A stretch of DNA of 64,000 nucleotides, from positions 2,666,001 to 2,730,000 of the forward strand of contig NW_026570221.1 of assembly GCF_019649055.1 (NCBI RefSeq), in the 5' to 3' direction. This document shows positions 1-11,449 of the stretch, one piece after another. The stretch comes from Paramacrobiotus metropolitanus. Lineage: Eukaryota; Tardigrada; Eutardigrada; Parachela; Macrobiotidae. Position 1 is the stretch's first letter. Every line of letters starts with the position of its first letter. The translations under genes and the position numbers were made by a program. Under the pieces are notes generated by a model. It saw only the letters and a list, made by a program, of their open reading frames with translations. It had not been told where the DNA came from and did no database searches.

Positions 1-3000
1 AGGAAACAGCACCGGCCTGCGGTCGTTGCTGTTTCAGTTGAGTGTATGTATAGAGGTTAATTTCTTATTTCTATAACATAGTTTACCGATTTGCTCATTT
101 CCTACGTTAGATACTGTGGTATATGTACGTACAGCAATGAACCGTACAATGTCGATGTATTCTGTAGCTAGCAACCGATGTAAAAATGCCGTTATTGCAA
201 AATTTCTAGCAAAGTCGATTACAAACGTCGGCATTTAAATTTAAAAACTCAAACATATAAATAATGATTAATAATCAAATGAATAAATAAGGAATCAAAG
301 TAGAGGAGTAATCAGACTCAATCAGTGAGATGCGTACTGAAATTTGCAAATCAGTATCTGTGGCGTCTCTAGCGGTTAACTTATTTTTATTAACCAACTC
401 GCGGCTAGTACGACTAATGACTAATAACAATAATTGAGTAAGAAAATAAGCCATTTGTAGATACGAATTTCATCGTATAATGCGTAATATGTAAGGAACA
501 AACAATTATCAATGCTTTTAGTGGAAATTTTTCGAGTTGGCACAGTTACAAGCAGTTATTTTTACGCACTGACTGCTAGCACAATTTTGCAAACGAATAA
601 TCTGGGGATGCGTAATATAATTTTTTTGTCTTTGGTTATCGCAAAACAGAACTTAATAAGACATTCTGACAGTACTTATCTGTTAATTTTTTCAATGTTC
701 ACTTTAGACACGTTCTTGCCTTAATTTGCCTTCAATTTACGCGAATGTACAGCCGCGGCCCGGCACGAAGGGTGAGGGCTGGATGGTGGATGCTCAACGA
801 AATCTCATACACCTCTCTGCCCAAAGTCGGTAGATTGGTGGATGAGCCGTCCACATTTTTATCAAAGGTGATCGAGTTAATTTCTACCGAAGGTGACAGA
901 TTGTTGGTAGACCCGTCACCTTTATGCCACCTTTTTGCCACATTGCATTCATCCAAGGTTCCGCTTTCGACATGAAATTTAATACCATGCAGTCTCAAGC
1001 CATAGTTTAACGTTCATTTTCCCTAAGCACTGGGACTACGCGACAAAGCACCCCTTCGTATCGTCTACCCCGGGTAGTGCTTTCAAGAGAACGTTTTAAA
1101 TAATATTTTTTTAAACATTTTAAATAATACAGTATAATTTGATTTATTATCCTTAATATCATATACGAGTACCTTATATCCACCTATAATGCCTTTATGT
1201 GTACAGCGTTAACACCAAAAAATAGCAATTCATTTTACGGATTACGATAAAACTATTTTATGTTTTATTGCTCTTTCAGGATACTGAATTCTCCGATACG
1301 CTTCTATGTAAATTAAAAACGTGCCAGAAGAACCTGGAATAAAATGACATACCTAAATTTTTTACGTTGTTTATCCATCGGGTTTTATGAGTCAAAGCAG
1401 CATGGGATTTTTTTTAATTAATCACTCTCAAAGATGCCTCTTCTAAGACGAGTCCGCAGTATGCACTATCCATTAAAAGTTAATAATCGCAACCTAAAAT
1501 ACCGGTAAGAGGTGCATCTTTAATCCCAATCGATGGCATCAAAACAGCAGTGCTTTTCTTCTTAGCCTAATTTCGCTTTTGATGCTCAGCAAGTGCTGTG
1601 GTCAAGCCATAGCTGGGCTCTGGCATATTATCGCCCACATGCCGGCAAAATCTTTGTATGCGGCACCTGTGTGCATGATGCTGTCAACTAGAAAATCTGA
1701 TCGTGCATATTTCATTACCGCGAAACAAATCCCATGCTTTTAAAGAAATGAATGTACGTATGATTTTGTACTTTCAGTCACGCTCTGCGCAATCTTACAG
1801 TATTGTACTACGGCACTATGATGATTCAATTGAGCGCTATCTTTCTGAAAGGTGTTCGTTGACCGACAAACCGTTACCCAAAGATTGTTGAAAGGATTAC
1901 ACGATTGACAACCCTGTATAATGTGTTACGCAGCCAATGAAACGCCTACTTACGGGTTACAACGTTCATCTCCCATTCCGAATCGCGTCGTGGGCGATAT
2001 CATCCAGATGGTGGAGCTACAACCACGAAGACGCCGTGGTTTTAGCTGCACACCGTTCTCACGATGAACGGTGTAACTGCTTCAGCAGTGTGCGGTATGC
2101 TGATATGTCCGGATTTTATTAAGAATCATTTCAAATAAGCAGATGCTTGCTTTATAACGTATATCGCGCAAACAACTGCTTCTCTGCTGGAAGACTGGGA
2201 CCCAGACTGACGATTTATACGCTTGCAATGTGATCCTATTGCGCTACGTATTTGTTAAATTTAAAATTTACTTTTCCGTGGGCCGGCTTTATTATATTTT
2301 ATCTGGTCAGCATTTAATACTGATGAAATTCTTCCCGCTGCCCCTATGCGGACTGCAGCTGCTGATTTGCCAGTGGAAACATATGCAAAAAAGCGACAGT
2401 CTGGGAGCATTACAACGACATTATTATTATCATTAATCAGGCCAAACATTGCGCGGCACCATATATGCCAATCATTGCCTCATAGAAAACATTAACACGC
2501 CATCACAGAGGCCAAGAATAATCTGGATGTATTCACCTGCTTTCTTGAAAACATCAGGCCTTGATTAATCTCTCAAACCTACCATTGTTGGATAATTTGT
2601 TTGTTCTGTGGGAAAACAAAACCGGCATTATGCCAGCCGGAAGTAACATTTTACCGGCTAACCTTATGACAACCGGTAGAAACAAAATTTCTGCTGGCTG
2701 TCATACGATTGGTAGGTAAAATCGTTGGCTACCGATCACTTTGGCCGTTGTCATTTCGGCCTAAGTTCTGCGGCCGTCCCTCATTTCCACCATTCACTTC
2801 TGGCCGAAGTGAGCCCGGGGCGAAATGTAACGTGGCTAATTGGACGGCGAAAATACTTTCCTTGTGCCACAAGTTATTGCCTTAAAATTTGGAGTGTACC
2901 ACCGACTCTCAGTGAAAGGCGATTGGCCTTACACTTTTGTGGTTTGCGCTCGTTTCCGGTTGATAATTCACGGCGACTTCATCTTATGTGTCGTGGAGCA

Positions 3001-5070
3001 CATTGACAAAATCGCCGAAGGTTTCTGCGGCGGCAAATTCTGCCTGAGCTTTATCAACAATGTGGCCATTATAAATTCTCAACTGCTCCGACTCGCGAAG
3101 ATTTTTCTGCAAAATAAAATAAAATTTTTATCTGGAATTCCACTATTCGCTTCTCGAGCCTGCTTGTGAAAAATTTCGTTTGCTCAGTTTTTGCTAGCTC
3201 TGAATTTTGCTGCATATCAAGGAGGAAATTCACCATTAGTTTAATTGGAAAACTATTTTAGAAAACTATTAGTTTAACCTACCTCTTAGTCCAAATTTCA
3301 CAGATAATGGGCTGCTAATAAGATCAAAACCAACTAGGAAAGTGGGAGTGCCTGACCGAAGCGCCTGACCGAAGCGCAGCAGTAAATTTAAAAATATTTT
3401 TTATCTACTTAGTATTAGAAATCTGTTGGTTGAATTGCTACGATTATGAAGTACTTCGATGTAAAGTAAAATTATGTAACCGGTGAGGCAGGCCTCCGAG
3501 GCAGATGAACATTCCGTTGTCCTCGAAACATGGATAAAACTTTGTATGCCGGATTCGGATGCAAAATCTTAGATACATTGTTGCCGGCCATTCTGAAACC
3601 TTCATAGAGTGTAGTAATTTGCAAAACGTTCTTAGAGGGAAATATCTATATTTACGGCCTTAGTTACGGTGGGCGTCAAGGTAATAGAACTACAAACGAA
3701 TGCCCAAAAACCGCTTTCTTGTGGTGTTTAAGTTTACTCATTAGGTTTCGCCGAAACCTAACAAGCCAATGAACTTTTCGAAAGCAGCTGTTGTTTGCAC
3801 AGACGGAAAGCTCAGAAACGCGAAAGCGAAGCTAAAGCTGCTTCATGTTATTTAAAAAAATAAAAATAATAAGTTAATAACTTAGTTTATAACCTAAAAT
3901 TTAAACAAAAATATGGAAAACCAAAACACACCATTAGCTTACCCACTTTTTGGCAAACTAAAGTGCTAAATAGCAGCTGATGCTTTTTATCTGTAAAAGC
4001 ACTAGTTACATCGATAAAAAGAGTACTGAAGTGAAGTAAGAGCATTAGGATTAATGAAACAAAATCTACCATCCTCGATCAGTCGATTGGAATGTGCACA
4101 AACACAAACCTATTGTTTTGACAAAGACGCAGATCACTGTAACAGTAACCTGTAACCTGAGGATGTTTCCAGTGGTCGGTGCAATAATGCGGTGCCGTAT
4201 TTCTTTTATTGTACGGTTTGTACCGAACGCCTTTGTGGAACGTGAGACACTGTATCGTACGAGTAGATACTTCATACGAGCCATTTCACGAGATTCTTGT
4301 CCAGTGTCCTGACAACGCTACCAGTGAATATCTACGTTCTATTGTTGCTGATTTAGTTTTCATTCGATTAAAGACCAGTGCAGGTCAATATGTGACACAC
4401 CGCATCAGCGTTCGCACATCCTGCCGATTCCGTCACGCTGCGTGATTTACGCAGGCGGCTGTTGTGAAGATCGCTCTTATACTGTAGTTACCGCTTTCGT
4501 TATACATCAGACTAGCGGCAATTTTGCTCCACATAATAAAGTATGCGAGGCTGCGAAGTGAATGCTCCTCGTGGTACCAGTACGGATAATCAGGCATCCA
4601 GACCTGTTTCCATTCTAAATACCATTTACATAAGTACACACACACCACCCGTGGAAGATTATCAACGCTTCCTTTATTGTATTTTCTTAGATACTGTCCT
4701 GTACCGCGACGAGACACAAATTCGGCAGGACTGTAACAGAAACACCGACAAATAATCCCTTTTATGTAAGGAAAGACACTGGACTGCAACATTATTTAAG
4801 GAAAAAAAGAAAAAGGCCACTGAAATGTGTCATAATTATTTAGTATCATCATACTGTGCTTTTATAAATGCCATCTGTTTTATGAGAATGGCCTATCTGG
4901 AAATGGCACATTTTCCCCAATAAAAGCACTGACCCTTCCCACGTGTAAACAATGATGCTTTAAAAGAAATCCCAACTATTCCGCAGTACAAACCCAAATG
5001 CTGCAGATTCAGGGCATACGATACCTATGTACACACAGCTCAGGAACCGCTGGCTGAAGGGTGGCTGTGC
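1..5070. other. No recognisable gene; AT-rich sequence with short unsupported reading frames
   Basis: I read both strands and found no open frame with a domain I know, no convincing exon chain and no RNA gene. About 740-998 is open on both strands for roughly 80 codons but gives no recognisable protein. A short tandem duplication lies near 3345-3375 and a near-perfect 20-bp palindrome at about 3742-3762. The stretch 2725-3169 is also open in two plus frames without recognisable content. It is best treated as unannotated intergenic or decayed sequence. Confidence 0.5.
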
Positions 5071-5599
5071 TTACACGACGTTCAGATAGGCCTCCTGAAC
5101 GATCCACTCATCCAGGCGATCGTTGATACGGAACCAGCACTCGTACAGACCGGCGTCACTCCATGTCGCCCATGCCCAGCTGAAAGCGCGCCTGGAAGCC
5201 GTACGGCGACCTGGCTTTATCCGTTACCTCCGGGATGGACTGGACCATCAGCAAGAAACTGCCCTTGCGCCACAGGAAGCGAGTGGCAAGGTACCCGGGC
5301 AGGTACTTGAAGCGCACCGAGCACATCATCTGCGCTGGGTCGCCGAAACGCGCGGTAACGTCCTTCATAGGCGGATTGAAGACCTCGTGGCGGAAGAGGG
5401 TCGCGGTGACCCAGTAGCTCTGCGTCACCACCAGCTGGCTCCCGTTGGAGTGCAGGCACTCGTGCAAACCGGTGTGGGCGTACGTGAAATTCCTAACACG
5501 ATGGAAAACGCACCGCTGCGCCGGTTGTACTGGGCCACGAGCCATGTACTCCTCACAACGCTCTACCCCGACTTCAATTTCTTTGTGCAGTTGCAGCAA
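5071..5599 (-). pseudogene. Immunoglobulin-domain protein, frameshifted copy
   Basis: The minus strand encodes the end of one Ig domain (NFTYAHTGLHECL, the usual F-strand cysteine) followed by a V-type Ig domain: CSVRF, then 16 residues later the core Trp in FLWRKG, then DAGLYECWF and the final strand ending YLNVV with a stop at 5071-5073. This arrangement suits small secreted or membrane two-Ig proteins (zig, lachesin, Dpr-like); I cannot name the family. The frame breaks by one base just before the DAGLYEC motif (about 5155-5166). The upstream frame also stops soon before 5599, while a different frame is open across 5610-5708 behind a possible acceptor (ACACACAG). Either the copy is decaying or the assembly has base errors. 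A related fragment at 9232-9375 supports a repeated family. No promoter, signal peptide or membrane anchor was placed. A minus-strand ATG near 6256 followed by a hydrophobic stretch could be an older first exon, but splicing could not be shown. Confidence 0.6.
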
Positions 5600-5709
5600 T
5601 AGGCTACTTCTTCGAGCGGTTCTTCGTCTTCACCGTCCGTAGGGACAGCAAAAAGCTTTCCGTTGTATCGGCATGCCGGTGGAATCGCGATGTGGGACAC
5701 CTGTGTGTA

Positions 5710-6807
5710 TCGCTAGCAATCGTTAAAAAATAATCATTCATCAAAACGACAAGTTGAGTTTAACCGTAAAGAAATAAATGAATGTCATAGTTTATTCACT
5801 CGAAAATTACACTATGTACTTTCGCTGGCGCACTACGCCAAATAATCCAACTGTAGCATCTGAAATGTCACAATGTGCCTCTTCCTTAACGAAATACATA
5901 ACCACCAAACCAATGCGACTTTATGCCGTCGTCCTCATTCGTTCCCACACGACGGTTCGCATTTTCGTTCTGAAACACGAATCAAACAAAGCTGTCACTG
6001 TTTCATACATACAAGCGAATTGTTTAATGTTTGCGGTATGGCTGTTGTTGCAGGGAATGGCGAGTGAGCTGTCTTCGGGCGCCCGAGTGATTTCCGTATT
6101 CGGGGGCCATTCCGCTGAGGAAACCCCGGGGGAAGCCGGACCGCTACCGTGCCCTTGCAAGAACATGGTGCCGTTGCCGTTGCGCTGTTTCTCGGCGTTC
6201 AGGATCTTGTTCACTATGAAGAAAACAAACGCGCGATTCAGATGGAACGTAGCCATGATGAAAACCCATGGATAATGAAAACCTATGTACAGTGGCTTTC
6301 TAGCTATGTGGTCCGTCAACCGTTCATCCCAACTACAGTTTGCTGACTTTTAGAAAGTTTCCCTGACCACAACCAGACTGCAACAAGCCCTTCACTGTTC
6401 TTACCAACCAGACACTGAAGTCCCGTTTCCGGGATCTCGGATAATGAAGGTATAAGAGGGACTAAGAAACGCTCGCACAGGAAGGACTAAATAAATGAAG
6501 CAGCCCTCAGGGTGCTCGTAGTGAGGGACAAAAATCTCACTGCAGCCTATGGCAATAGCGAGAACCTCATGCTACTCGGCCTCAGTGTCCACTTCCAGTT
6601 CAAGAACCAGGTGCATTTTGCCCGGCCCTGAACATTACCAACCTCGTCACACAAAAACTGCGCAGTAACTCACTTGTCTCGACACTGAGTCCTTGCTGAA
6701 CTGGACAGGCCAACCAGCTTGACAGCTGAAACACTGTTACACAAAAAACCACCACAAAGCGCCCCATTGTCGCGAATGAACCTCCAATAATATGTGAATA
6801 ATAAAGT
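5710..6807. other. No supported gene; possible remnant 5' exon of the Ig-domain locus
   Basis: On the minus strand 5921-6319 is open. It contains a possible start (MATFHLNRAFVFFIVNKIL) that resembles a signal sequence, then a Gly/Pro/Asn-rich stretch and the segment APEDSSLAIPC, which could be an Ig B-strand cysteine. No donor joins it in frame to the Ig fragment downstream. The rest of the stretch shows nothing I can support. Confidence 0.25.
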
Positions 6808-8286
6808 GGCAGGGTATAAAAGGTGGCAGTGGCACCTGCCACTGGCAGTTGCCACCGGCAGTGGCATGTGACATTTCGCGACTGGCAAGCGGTAAAACAT
6901 GGCAATTTTTGAAAGTCCAGAAATAATTAAAAATTTGCCACCAAGAAAAGTGAAAAATAAAACGAAATCGATTTCTATGCGTAGTTTTTTATTTCATAAA
7001 ACGCCGTTACACTAAAGATATATTTGTATGTGAAAGAAACAGTTTATCACTTTTCTATTAAATAATCTTTTTTCTACTCTGCGGCCAGCCAACGCTCTAT
7101 ACCCGTCTACCAAAGCAATAAGCGCTAAATATTTATGTAGCACAAAGGTTTCTTAAAATTTTAAAATTTTTACGTTATTCTTAGGTTATCTTAGGTTCTC
7201 AGGTTTTTGAGGTTATTCTTAAGTTTCTTAAGCTATTCTTAGATTTCTTAAGGTTTTTAGGTCTCTTGGGTTACTTAAGTTATTCCTGGGTTATTTTTCT
7301 GATTTTCACGATAATTTTTGAAATCCTGAAAAAACTGAAATAACGTAAGTGACCTTAGTCACGTTGGTATCACCTAAGAACTGCAATACGACCGAAGAAC
7401 CTAAGAAATTTATTGTAAACCTAAGAAACTTAAGAATGACCTAACAACTTAAGAATAACCTAACAACTCAAGAAACTTAAGAACATAAGAAACACAATGT
7501 AAACCGAAGAAACCTGAAAGCCTATTTTACTGGTTGTCAGTTTTAGCGGTTCGAGTGTTATGGTCAGAGCCAGACTTTGAGGACCAGAGTTTTAGTTGTC
7601 AGAATCAGACTTTGGACAGTCAGAGTCAGAGTTTGAGCGGTCAGAGTCAGAGCTTAAGCGCGGGCCGTTTGTTTCTGTTTCGCTCCCGACTTTTCGTGCA
7701 ACGACATATCAGTGAATGACCCGACCCGCAGACCGACAGAATACTTACCGACAATTCGCGTTTCCACAATTTTGTTGCCCTAAGTGTCCGAAAAACTGTT
7801 GAACTACAGTTTGTTTTTCCGTCTAATAAAACCAAATAAAAACAATGAAACCAAGAACCAGACCGTCTAAAGTTAAAAAGTACAGAAAACCAGTACGAAA
7901 AACCAAAAAACAAGAAAACATAAAACCTTATAAAAATAAAAAAAAACAAAAACACGTAACAAAACATAAGAAAACATAAAAAAGTTAGAGCTAAGAAATT
8001 CAAAAATTTTAAGACGTGTATGCTACCCACAAATTTATTTTGCGGCATTGTAGCGCTCGTTAGTAGGCGCGATACAGGGAGTAAGCTGGCCGCTGAGTGT
8101 AGAAAGATCAATTATATAGAAATTAATTTTGTTTTATAAATCTTTTTTATGGCAGATTGATTTCTAGTTATTTCTGCATTTTCGAAGATTGCCATGTTTT
8201 ACCGCTTGCCAGTCGCAAAATGGCAAATGCCATTGCCGGTGGCACCTGCCAGTGGCAGGTGCCACTGCCACTTTTTACACCCTGCC
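6808..8286. mobile_element. Non-autonomous DNA transposon with long terminal inverted repeats and a 9-bp target duplication
   Basis: The two ends are inverted copies of about 120 bases with few mismatches. Both begin GGCAGGG and contain the same run of TGGCA/TGCCA steps, then the shared block GCGACTGGCAAGCGGTAAAA. The element is flanked by a perfect direct repeat TAATAAAGT (6799-6807 and 8287-8295). A 9-bp duplication fits Mutator-like elements; an 8-bp hAT-type reading is less good because the ninth base also matches. The 1479-bp body has no transposase. Instead it holds low-complexity sequence: TTCTTAGGTT-type repeats (about 7140-7300), their inverted partner AAGAAACCTAAG (about 7375-7500), a CAGAGT repeat (about 7565-7655) and an A-rich block (about 7840-7990). 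It is therefore non-autonomous and probably fairly recent, given the intact duplication. Confidence 0.85.
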
Positions 8287-8295
8287 TAATAAAGT

Positions 8296-9231
8296 AAGGA
8301 ATAAAATACAGCATAAACACCTCACAGCACAAAACACGCCACAACACAACACAACAACAAGACAATACAAATATAAGAATACTATATATACATCGATTTT
8401 GCCCGTAAAGTGCTTAAGCTCACTGTACACGTCAGCTGGTTTATTGCACACGATCGGAAAATTCCATCGTTGGAATATGGTTTTCGAATGGCATGCAAAC
8501 CCAGTAGTAGAGGCGGACAGCGACTAAAGGCGAGCGCCGTCAGCGGCGGTTCAGTTACATCAAGCGCTTCGTGATCAGTTGTCATGGCTCAAAGTTATCA
8601 ATTTAACAATTGTAAAACAAAATTGTTCTGGAAAATTATTGCCAAGGCTGGCGCTATTACTTCTTGGAATGAGAGAGAGATAATTGGGGAAAACGGCTGG
8701 CGAACGCAAAAAAATTCGCGCAGGGATGGGCGTTTTGCCGAATTGATTTGGGCTGTCTGCCGGCAGTAGAATTTGTTTAAAAACCGACTGGCGCCGAATA
8801 GCAGCCCACCAAAAACGTTCGCCTCCGAACATACAGTCCAAATCGCCGCCAATATCGGATAGTTCACAAACAAATGGGTGGGCGAAATTTACGGCGGACG
8901 GTTCTTTGGACCGGCTGGTAACCACCAATGCATCCGGCGAATGGCTCATCCGTCCCGACTTTTTGCCTGTTACGAGGAGAAAGATACCCTCACGCTACCT
9001 TAACCAGGTTCATTCGTCCTTTCGGGGCGGAACCTGAAACCGTAAGAAACCGAGCCGGAAAACTGAAGTAGAAAATTGTATAAGAGTGAACCTTATGACA
9101 CCATGGGAAGAGATTCAAAAGATCCGTTAATTCTTTTGTGGTATTGAGTCTGGAAAAGACGGCACGCCTTGGCCTATATCCGATAAGGCTTATCGACTCA
9201 CCCCGGGATAGTTTTGGTCATCAACAAGTAG
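8296..9231. other. No supported gene
   Basis: The plus frame 8584-8769 and two overlapping minus frames (8575-8949 and 8598-8873) are open but have no recognisable domain, no splice partner and no start context worth trusting. I see no RNA gene or repeat ends here. Confidence 0.4.
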
Positions 9232-9375
9232 TTGTTTTCCTTGCAGAACAGGAGGCGAGTTTTGAGGCATCCGGGGAAGAAAGTTGAAGCGGGCCGACGT
9301 ACTTACCGAAGATATGGCGGCGGAAGAGGTCACAGTGAACCAGCAGCGTTGTGCACCACGAACTCGCGCAGTTTC
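9232..9375 (-). pseudogene. Decayed fragment related to the Ig-domain locus at 5071-5599
   Basis: Reading the minus strand, the segment corresponding to RFNFLPRMPQ aligns with RFKYLPGYLA of the Ig copy. An upstream block resembles the stretch coding WVTATLFRHEVF, and a GTAAG donor-like site lies between the blocks. The nucleotide match is clearest around 9243-9300 against 5270-5330. The fragment is frame-broken and lacks the rest of both domains. It could be an old tandem or transposed copy. Confidence 0.5.
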
Positions 9376-9555
9376 CTTACTGATTACATATCAAACAGAG
9401 AAAGCAAAACAAATGAAAAAAATTACCCATTGCAACAGAGAGAAGGTTCACTTAGCTTTTCCGCTTCTTCTATCGTTTGAATGGATTCGTTGCAGTGCAT
9501 ATGACTGATGCTTCATTTCACCGCGGAATCTCCAATGAAAGTCATTAGAGGAATT

Positions 9556-10045
9556 CCTGTGAGCAAATCTTCGGCACACATTTCGCCGAGGACAATCAGT
9601 CGCAAGACATTTCATCGCAAACATTTCGCCGCAAGGTCATCTTGACACGTCACCTTTCGTCGCGGGACCTTTAGCCGACCGGACACCATGCCGCGAGACC
9701 TTTCGTCGTGTGGTCGTAACGACGCCGAGGCACGTCGTCGTAAAGAGAAAGATTACAAAACAAGAAAATACATAATACTGTAAAAAATAAGAGAGCCATA
9801 AGAAAACATAAAGAACATAAGAAAACATTAAAATCATAAGAAGAAAACCTGAAAAACATGTTAACCCTAAACGTACCGACTTCCTTTGCGGTGAATTTCC
9901 AGTCGCCAAAACAAAATGTCTCAAAGCAAAATACCCCAAACCGAAATGTCCCAGCGTCCAAACGTCCCGCGACGAAATATATTCGCGGCGAAGAGTCGCG
10001 CGTCGAATTTGAGTGCGGCGAAATGTCAACTCCCATTTGTCTAGG
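9556..10045. repeat. Low-complexity fold-back repeat
   Basis: Two arms of roughly 80-100 bases are inverted relative to each other. Both carry ACATTTCGCCGC followed by TTTCGTCGCGGGAC (left about 9617-9670, right about 9960-10025 on the other strand). The centre is A-rich with repeated AAGAAAACATAAAGAACAT units (about 9755-9850). No coding content is visible. The centre resembles the cores of the element at 6808-8286 and of the fold-back at 33726-34178. I did not find a target duplication. Confidence 0.6.
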
Positions 10046-10392
10046 TATGAAATCTTTCCTGAATGATTCCGAAGAGGTTTCCTACTTTAGTTTTTTGATA
10101 CATTGTGGTAATGTGGTAGGCTGGTAAAAGGCGACGGTACCCACTCCCCCCGGGCCCAGTTGCTTGAAGGCTACAGGTGCGAAGATGTACCGAGAATCGA
10201 CCATCTTGGGACTAGGCCAAGATACGAGTCCTAGACGGCGCAGCAGCTGATTCAGCACTAGTGGAATTAATACGGGTAGCAGCAACGATATCAATACAGC
10301 CTGTATTGATATTATCGGCTTTGTAGACGGTACTGTTCGGTACTGTTTAATTGGTTTCCTTCGTGTTTAACAACAATGATTACATACTACGG

Positions 10393-11425
10393 TTACAAGT
10401 TCCAGAAACAACCAAAATCACTCCCTTCCGCAATTTTACTTCTGCCCTGCAAAGTGCCTAAAACTGCGGCAGCGTTTCCCTTCATTATCGCAAGACTAAT
10501 GCGCTGTTTTAAGAAAGCGATATGATCTGTTTTTTCCTGTCTTTCCGCGAATCAGGCGACCAACGAAGCTGACCATGTCTTTCGCGGCTTCTCCAAGTGC
10601 TCCCAGCGTTTCCACCGCAAAAGGGTAGAGCAGATACTGTTCTCCGAGGGAGCGGTACTTTTGACGCTTCCGATTTTCTGCTTGCCGAGCCGCTGCACCA
10701 GCCGCTTTGGCAGTCCCTTTAAGGTATTACTGTGCCAGTGTATCTGCGCAAGTGGCATCCCACGCCAGCTGTTTTCCATCACGGACGGGAACCAGAGTAA
10801 CTCTGTCAGGCCGCAGGCCATTGTCTCCTGACATTCCCTTTGGTTCTAATTCACTAGGGATACACGCAGCAAGGAATCCCCGGTGAAGAATGCTGTTTAA
10901 TTCGGAATGCAGGCCCCATCTACCCTTGTTGTACGAACAAGTCAAGCCGTGGTGTCCGTTCGGGGTCACTGGAAATGTGCATGCTTGGCAGTCATGATGG
11001 GCTACCACCGGTAGTCCAAACCTTAGGCCAATGGCGATTCTTACTTGCTCATCTGAAAGTAAAGTGCCCAAGTTGGCCGCCGGTAACGCGTATAACCAAG
11101 CTGCAGAGTCTTTTTCTGAAGCAGCCAGCAAGAGCGCCATCTCCTTGTCGCTTCCGCATTCCATGGTTTTCAATCTCCAGCGTGAATAAGACAATTCAAC
11201 TACCGGCCAGTCCCAGCTTTTCTGAGATTTTCTAGCATTATCCGCTGGCAGTTCACAACGGTAGGTGTCAGTCCATAATTTTATGGCTTCACTAAGACCC
11301 GACAACGGAGTGTTAGGGAGGGCTTTATAGATAGTATCAATACAGCCGTCACCTGTATTAAAGAGGTGACGTCTTACGCAAAGAACATTCCGTTTTGTGC
11401 ACTTGAAAGTTGCATAACCAGACAA
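10393..11425 (-). mobile_element. LINE-type retrotransposon tail: C-terminal part of the polymerase protein, 5'-truncated and broken
   Basis: The minus-strand frame shows the conserved C-terminal segment seen downstream of reverse transcriptase in many invertebrate non-LTR elements. In order: WLYALPAANLGTLL, RIAIGLRFGLPV, a Cys/His cluster (CQAC, GHHGLTC, then GRWGLHSELN), EPKGMSGDNGLRPDR, GKQLAWDATCADTLA, then PFAVETLGALGEAAKD and ISLAIMKGNAAAVLGTL. The RPD...WDxTxxDT spacing is reminiscent of a restriction-like nuclease core, which would place it with R2-like LINEs; that assignment is an inference. The polymerase domain itself is absent, so the copy is 5'-truncated, and the reading is broken about twice. 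A second copy of the same tail lies at 36655-37110. Confidence 0.75.
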
Positions 11426-11449
11426 TGTTTCACTCGTATAAGAGGTACC

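Noticed and set aside
740-998. Stretch open on both strands, about 80 codons each
   Set aside because: Neither translation resembles a known domain, there is no splice partner, and both-strand openness is common by chance in this composition.
2725-3169. Overlapping plus-strand frames of 93 and 109 codons
   Set aside because: They overlap in different frames, show no conserved motif and have no exon chain.
7647-8111. 154-codon Phe-rich minus-strand frame inside the 6808-8286 element
   Set aside because: It is the translation of an A-rich simple repeat and has no protein-like composition.
8575-8949. Overlapping frames on both strands downstream of the 6808-8286 element
   Set aside because: No domain match; the frames shadow each other.
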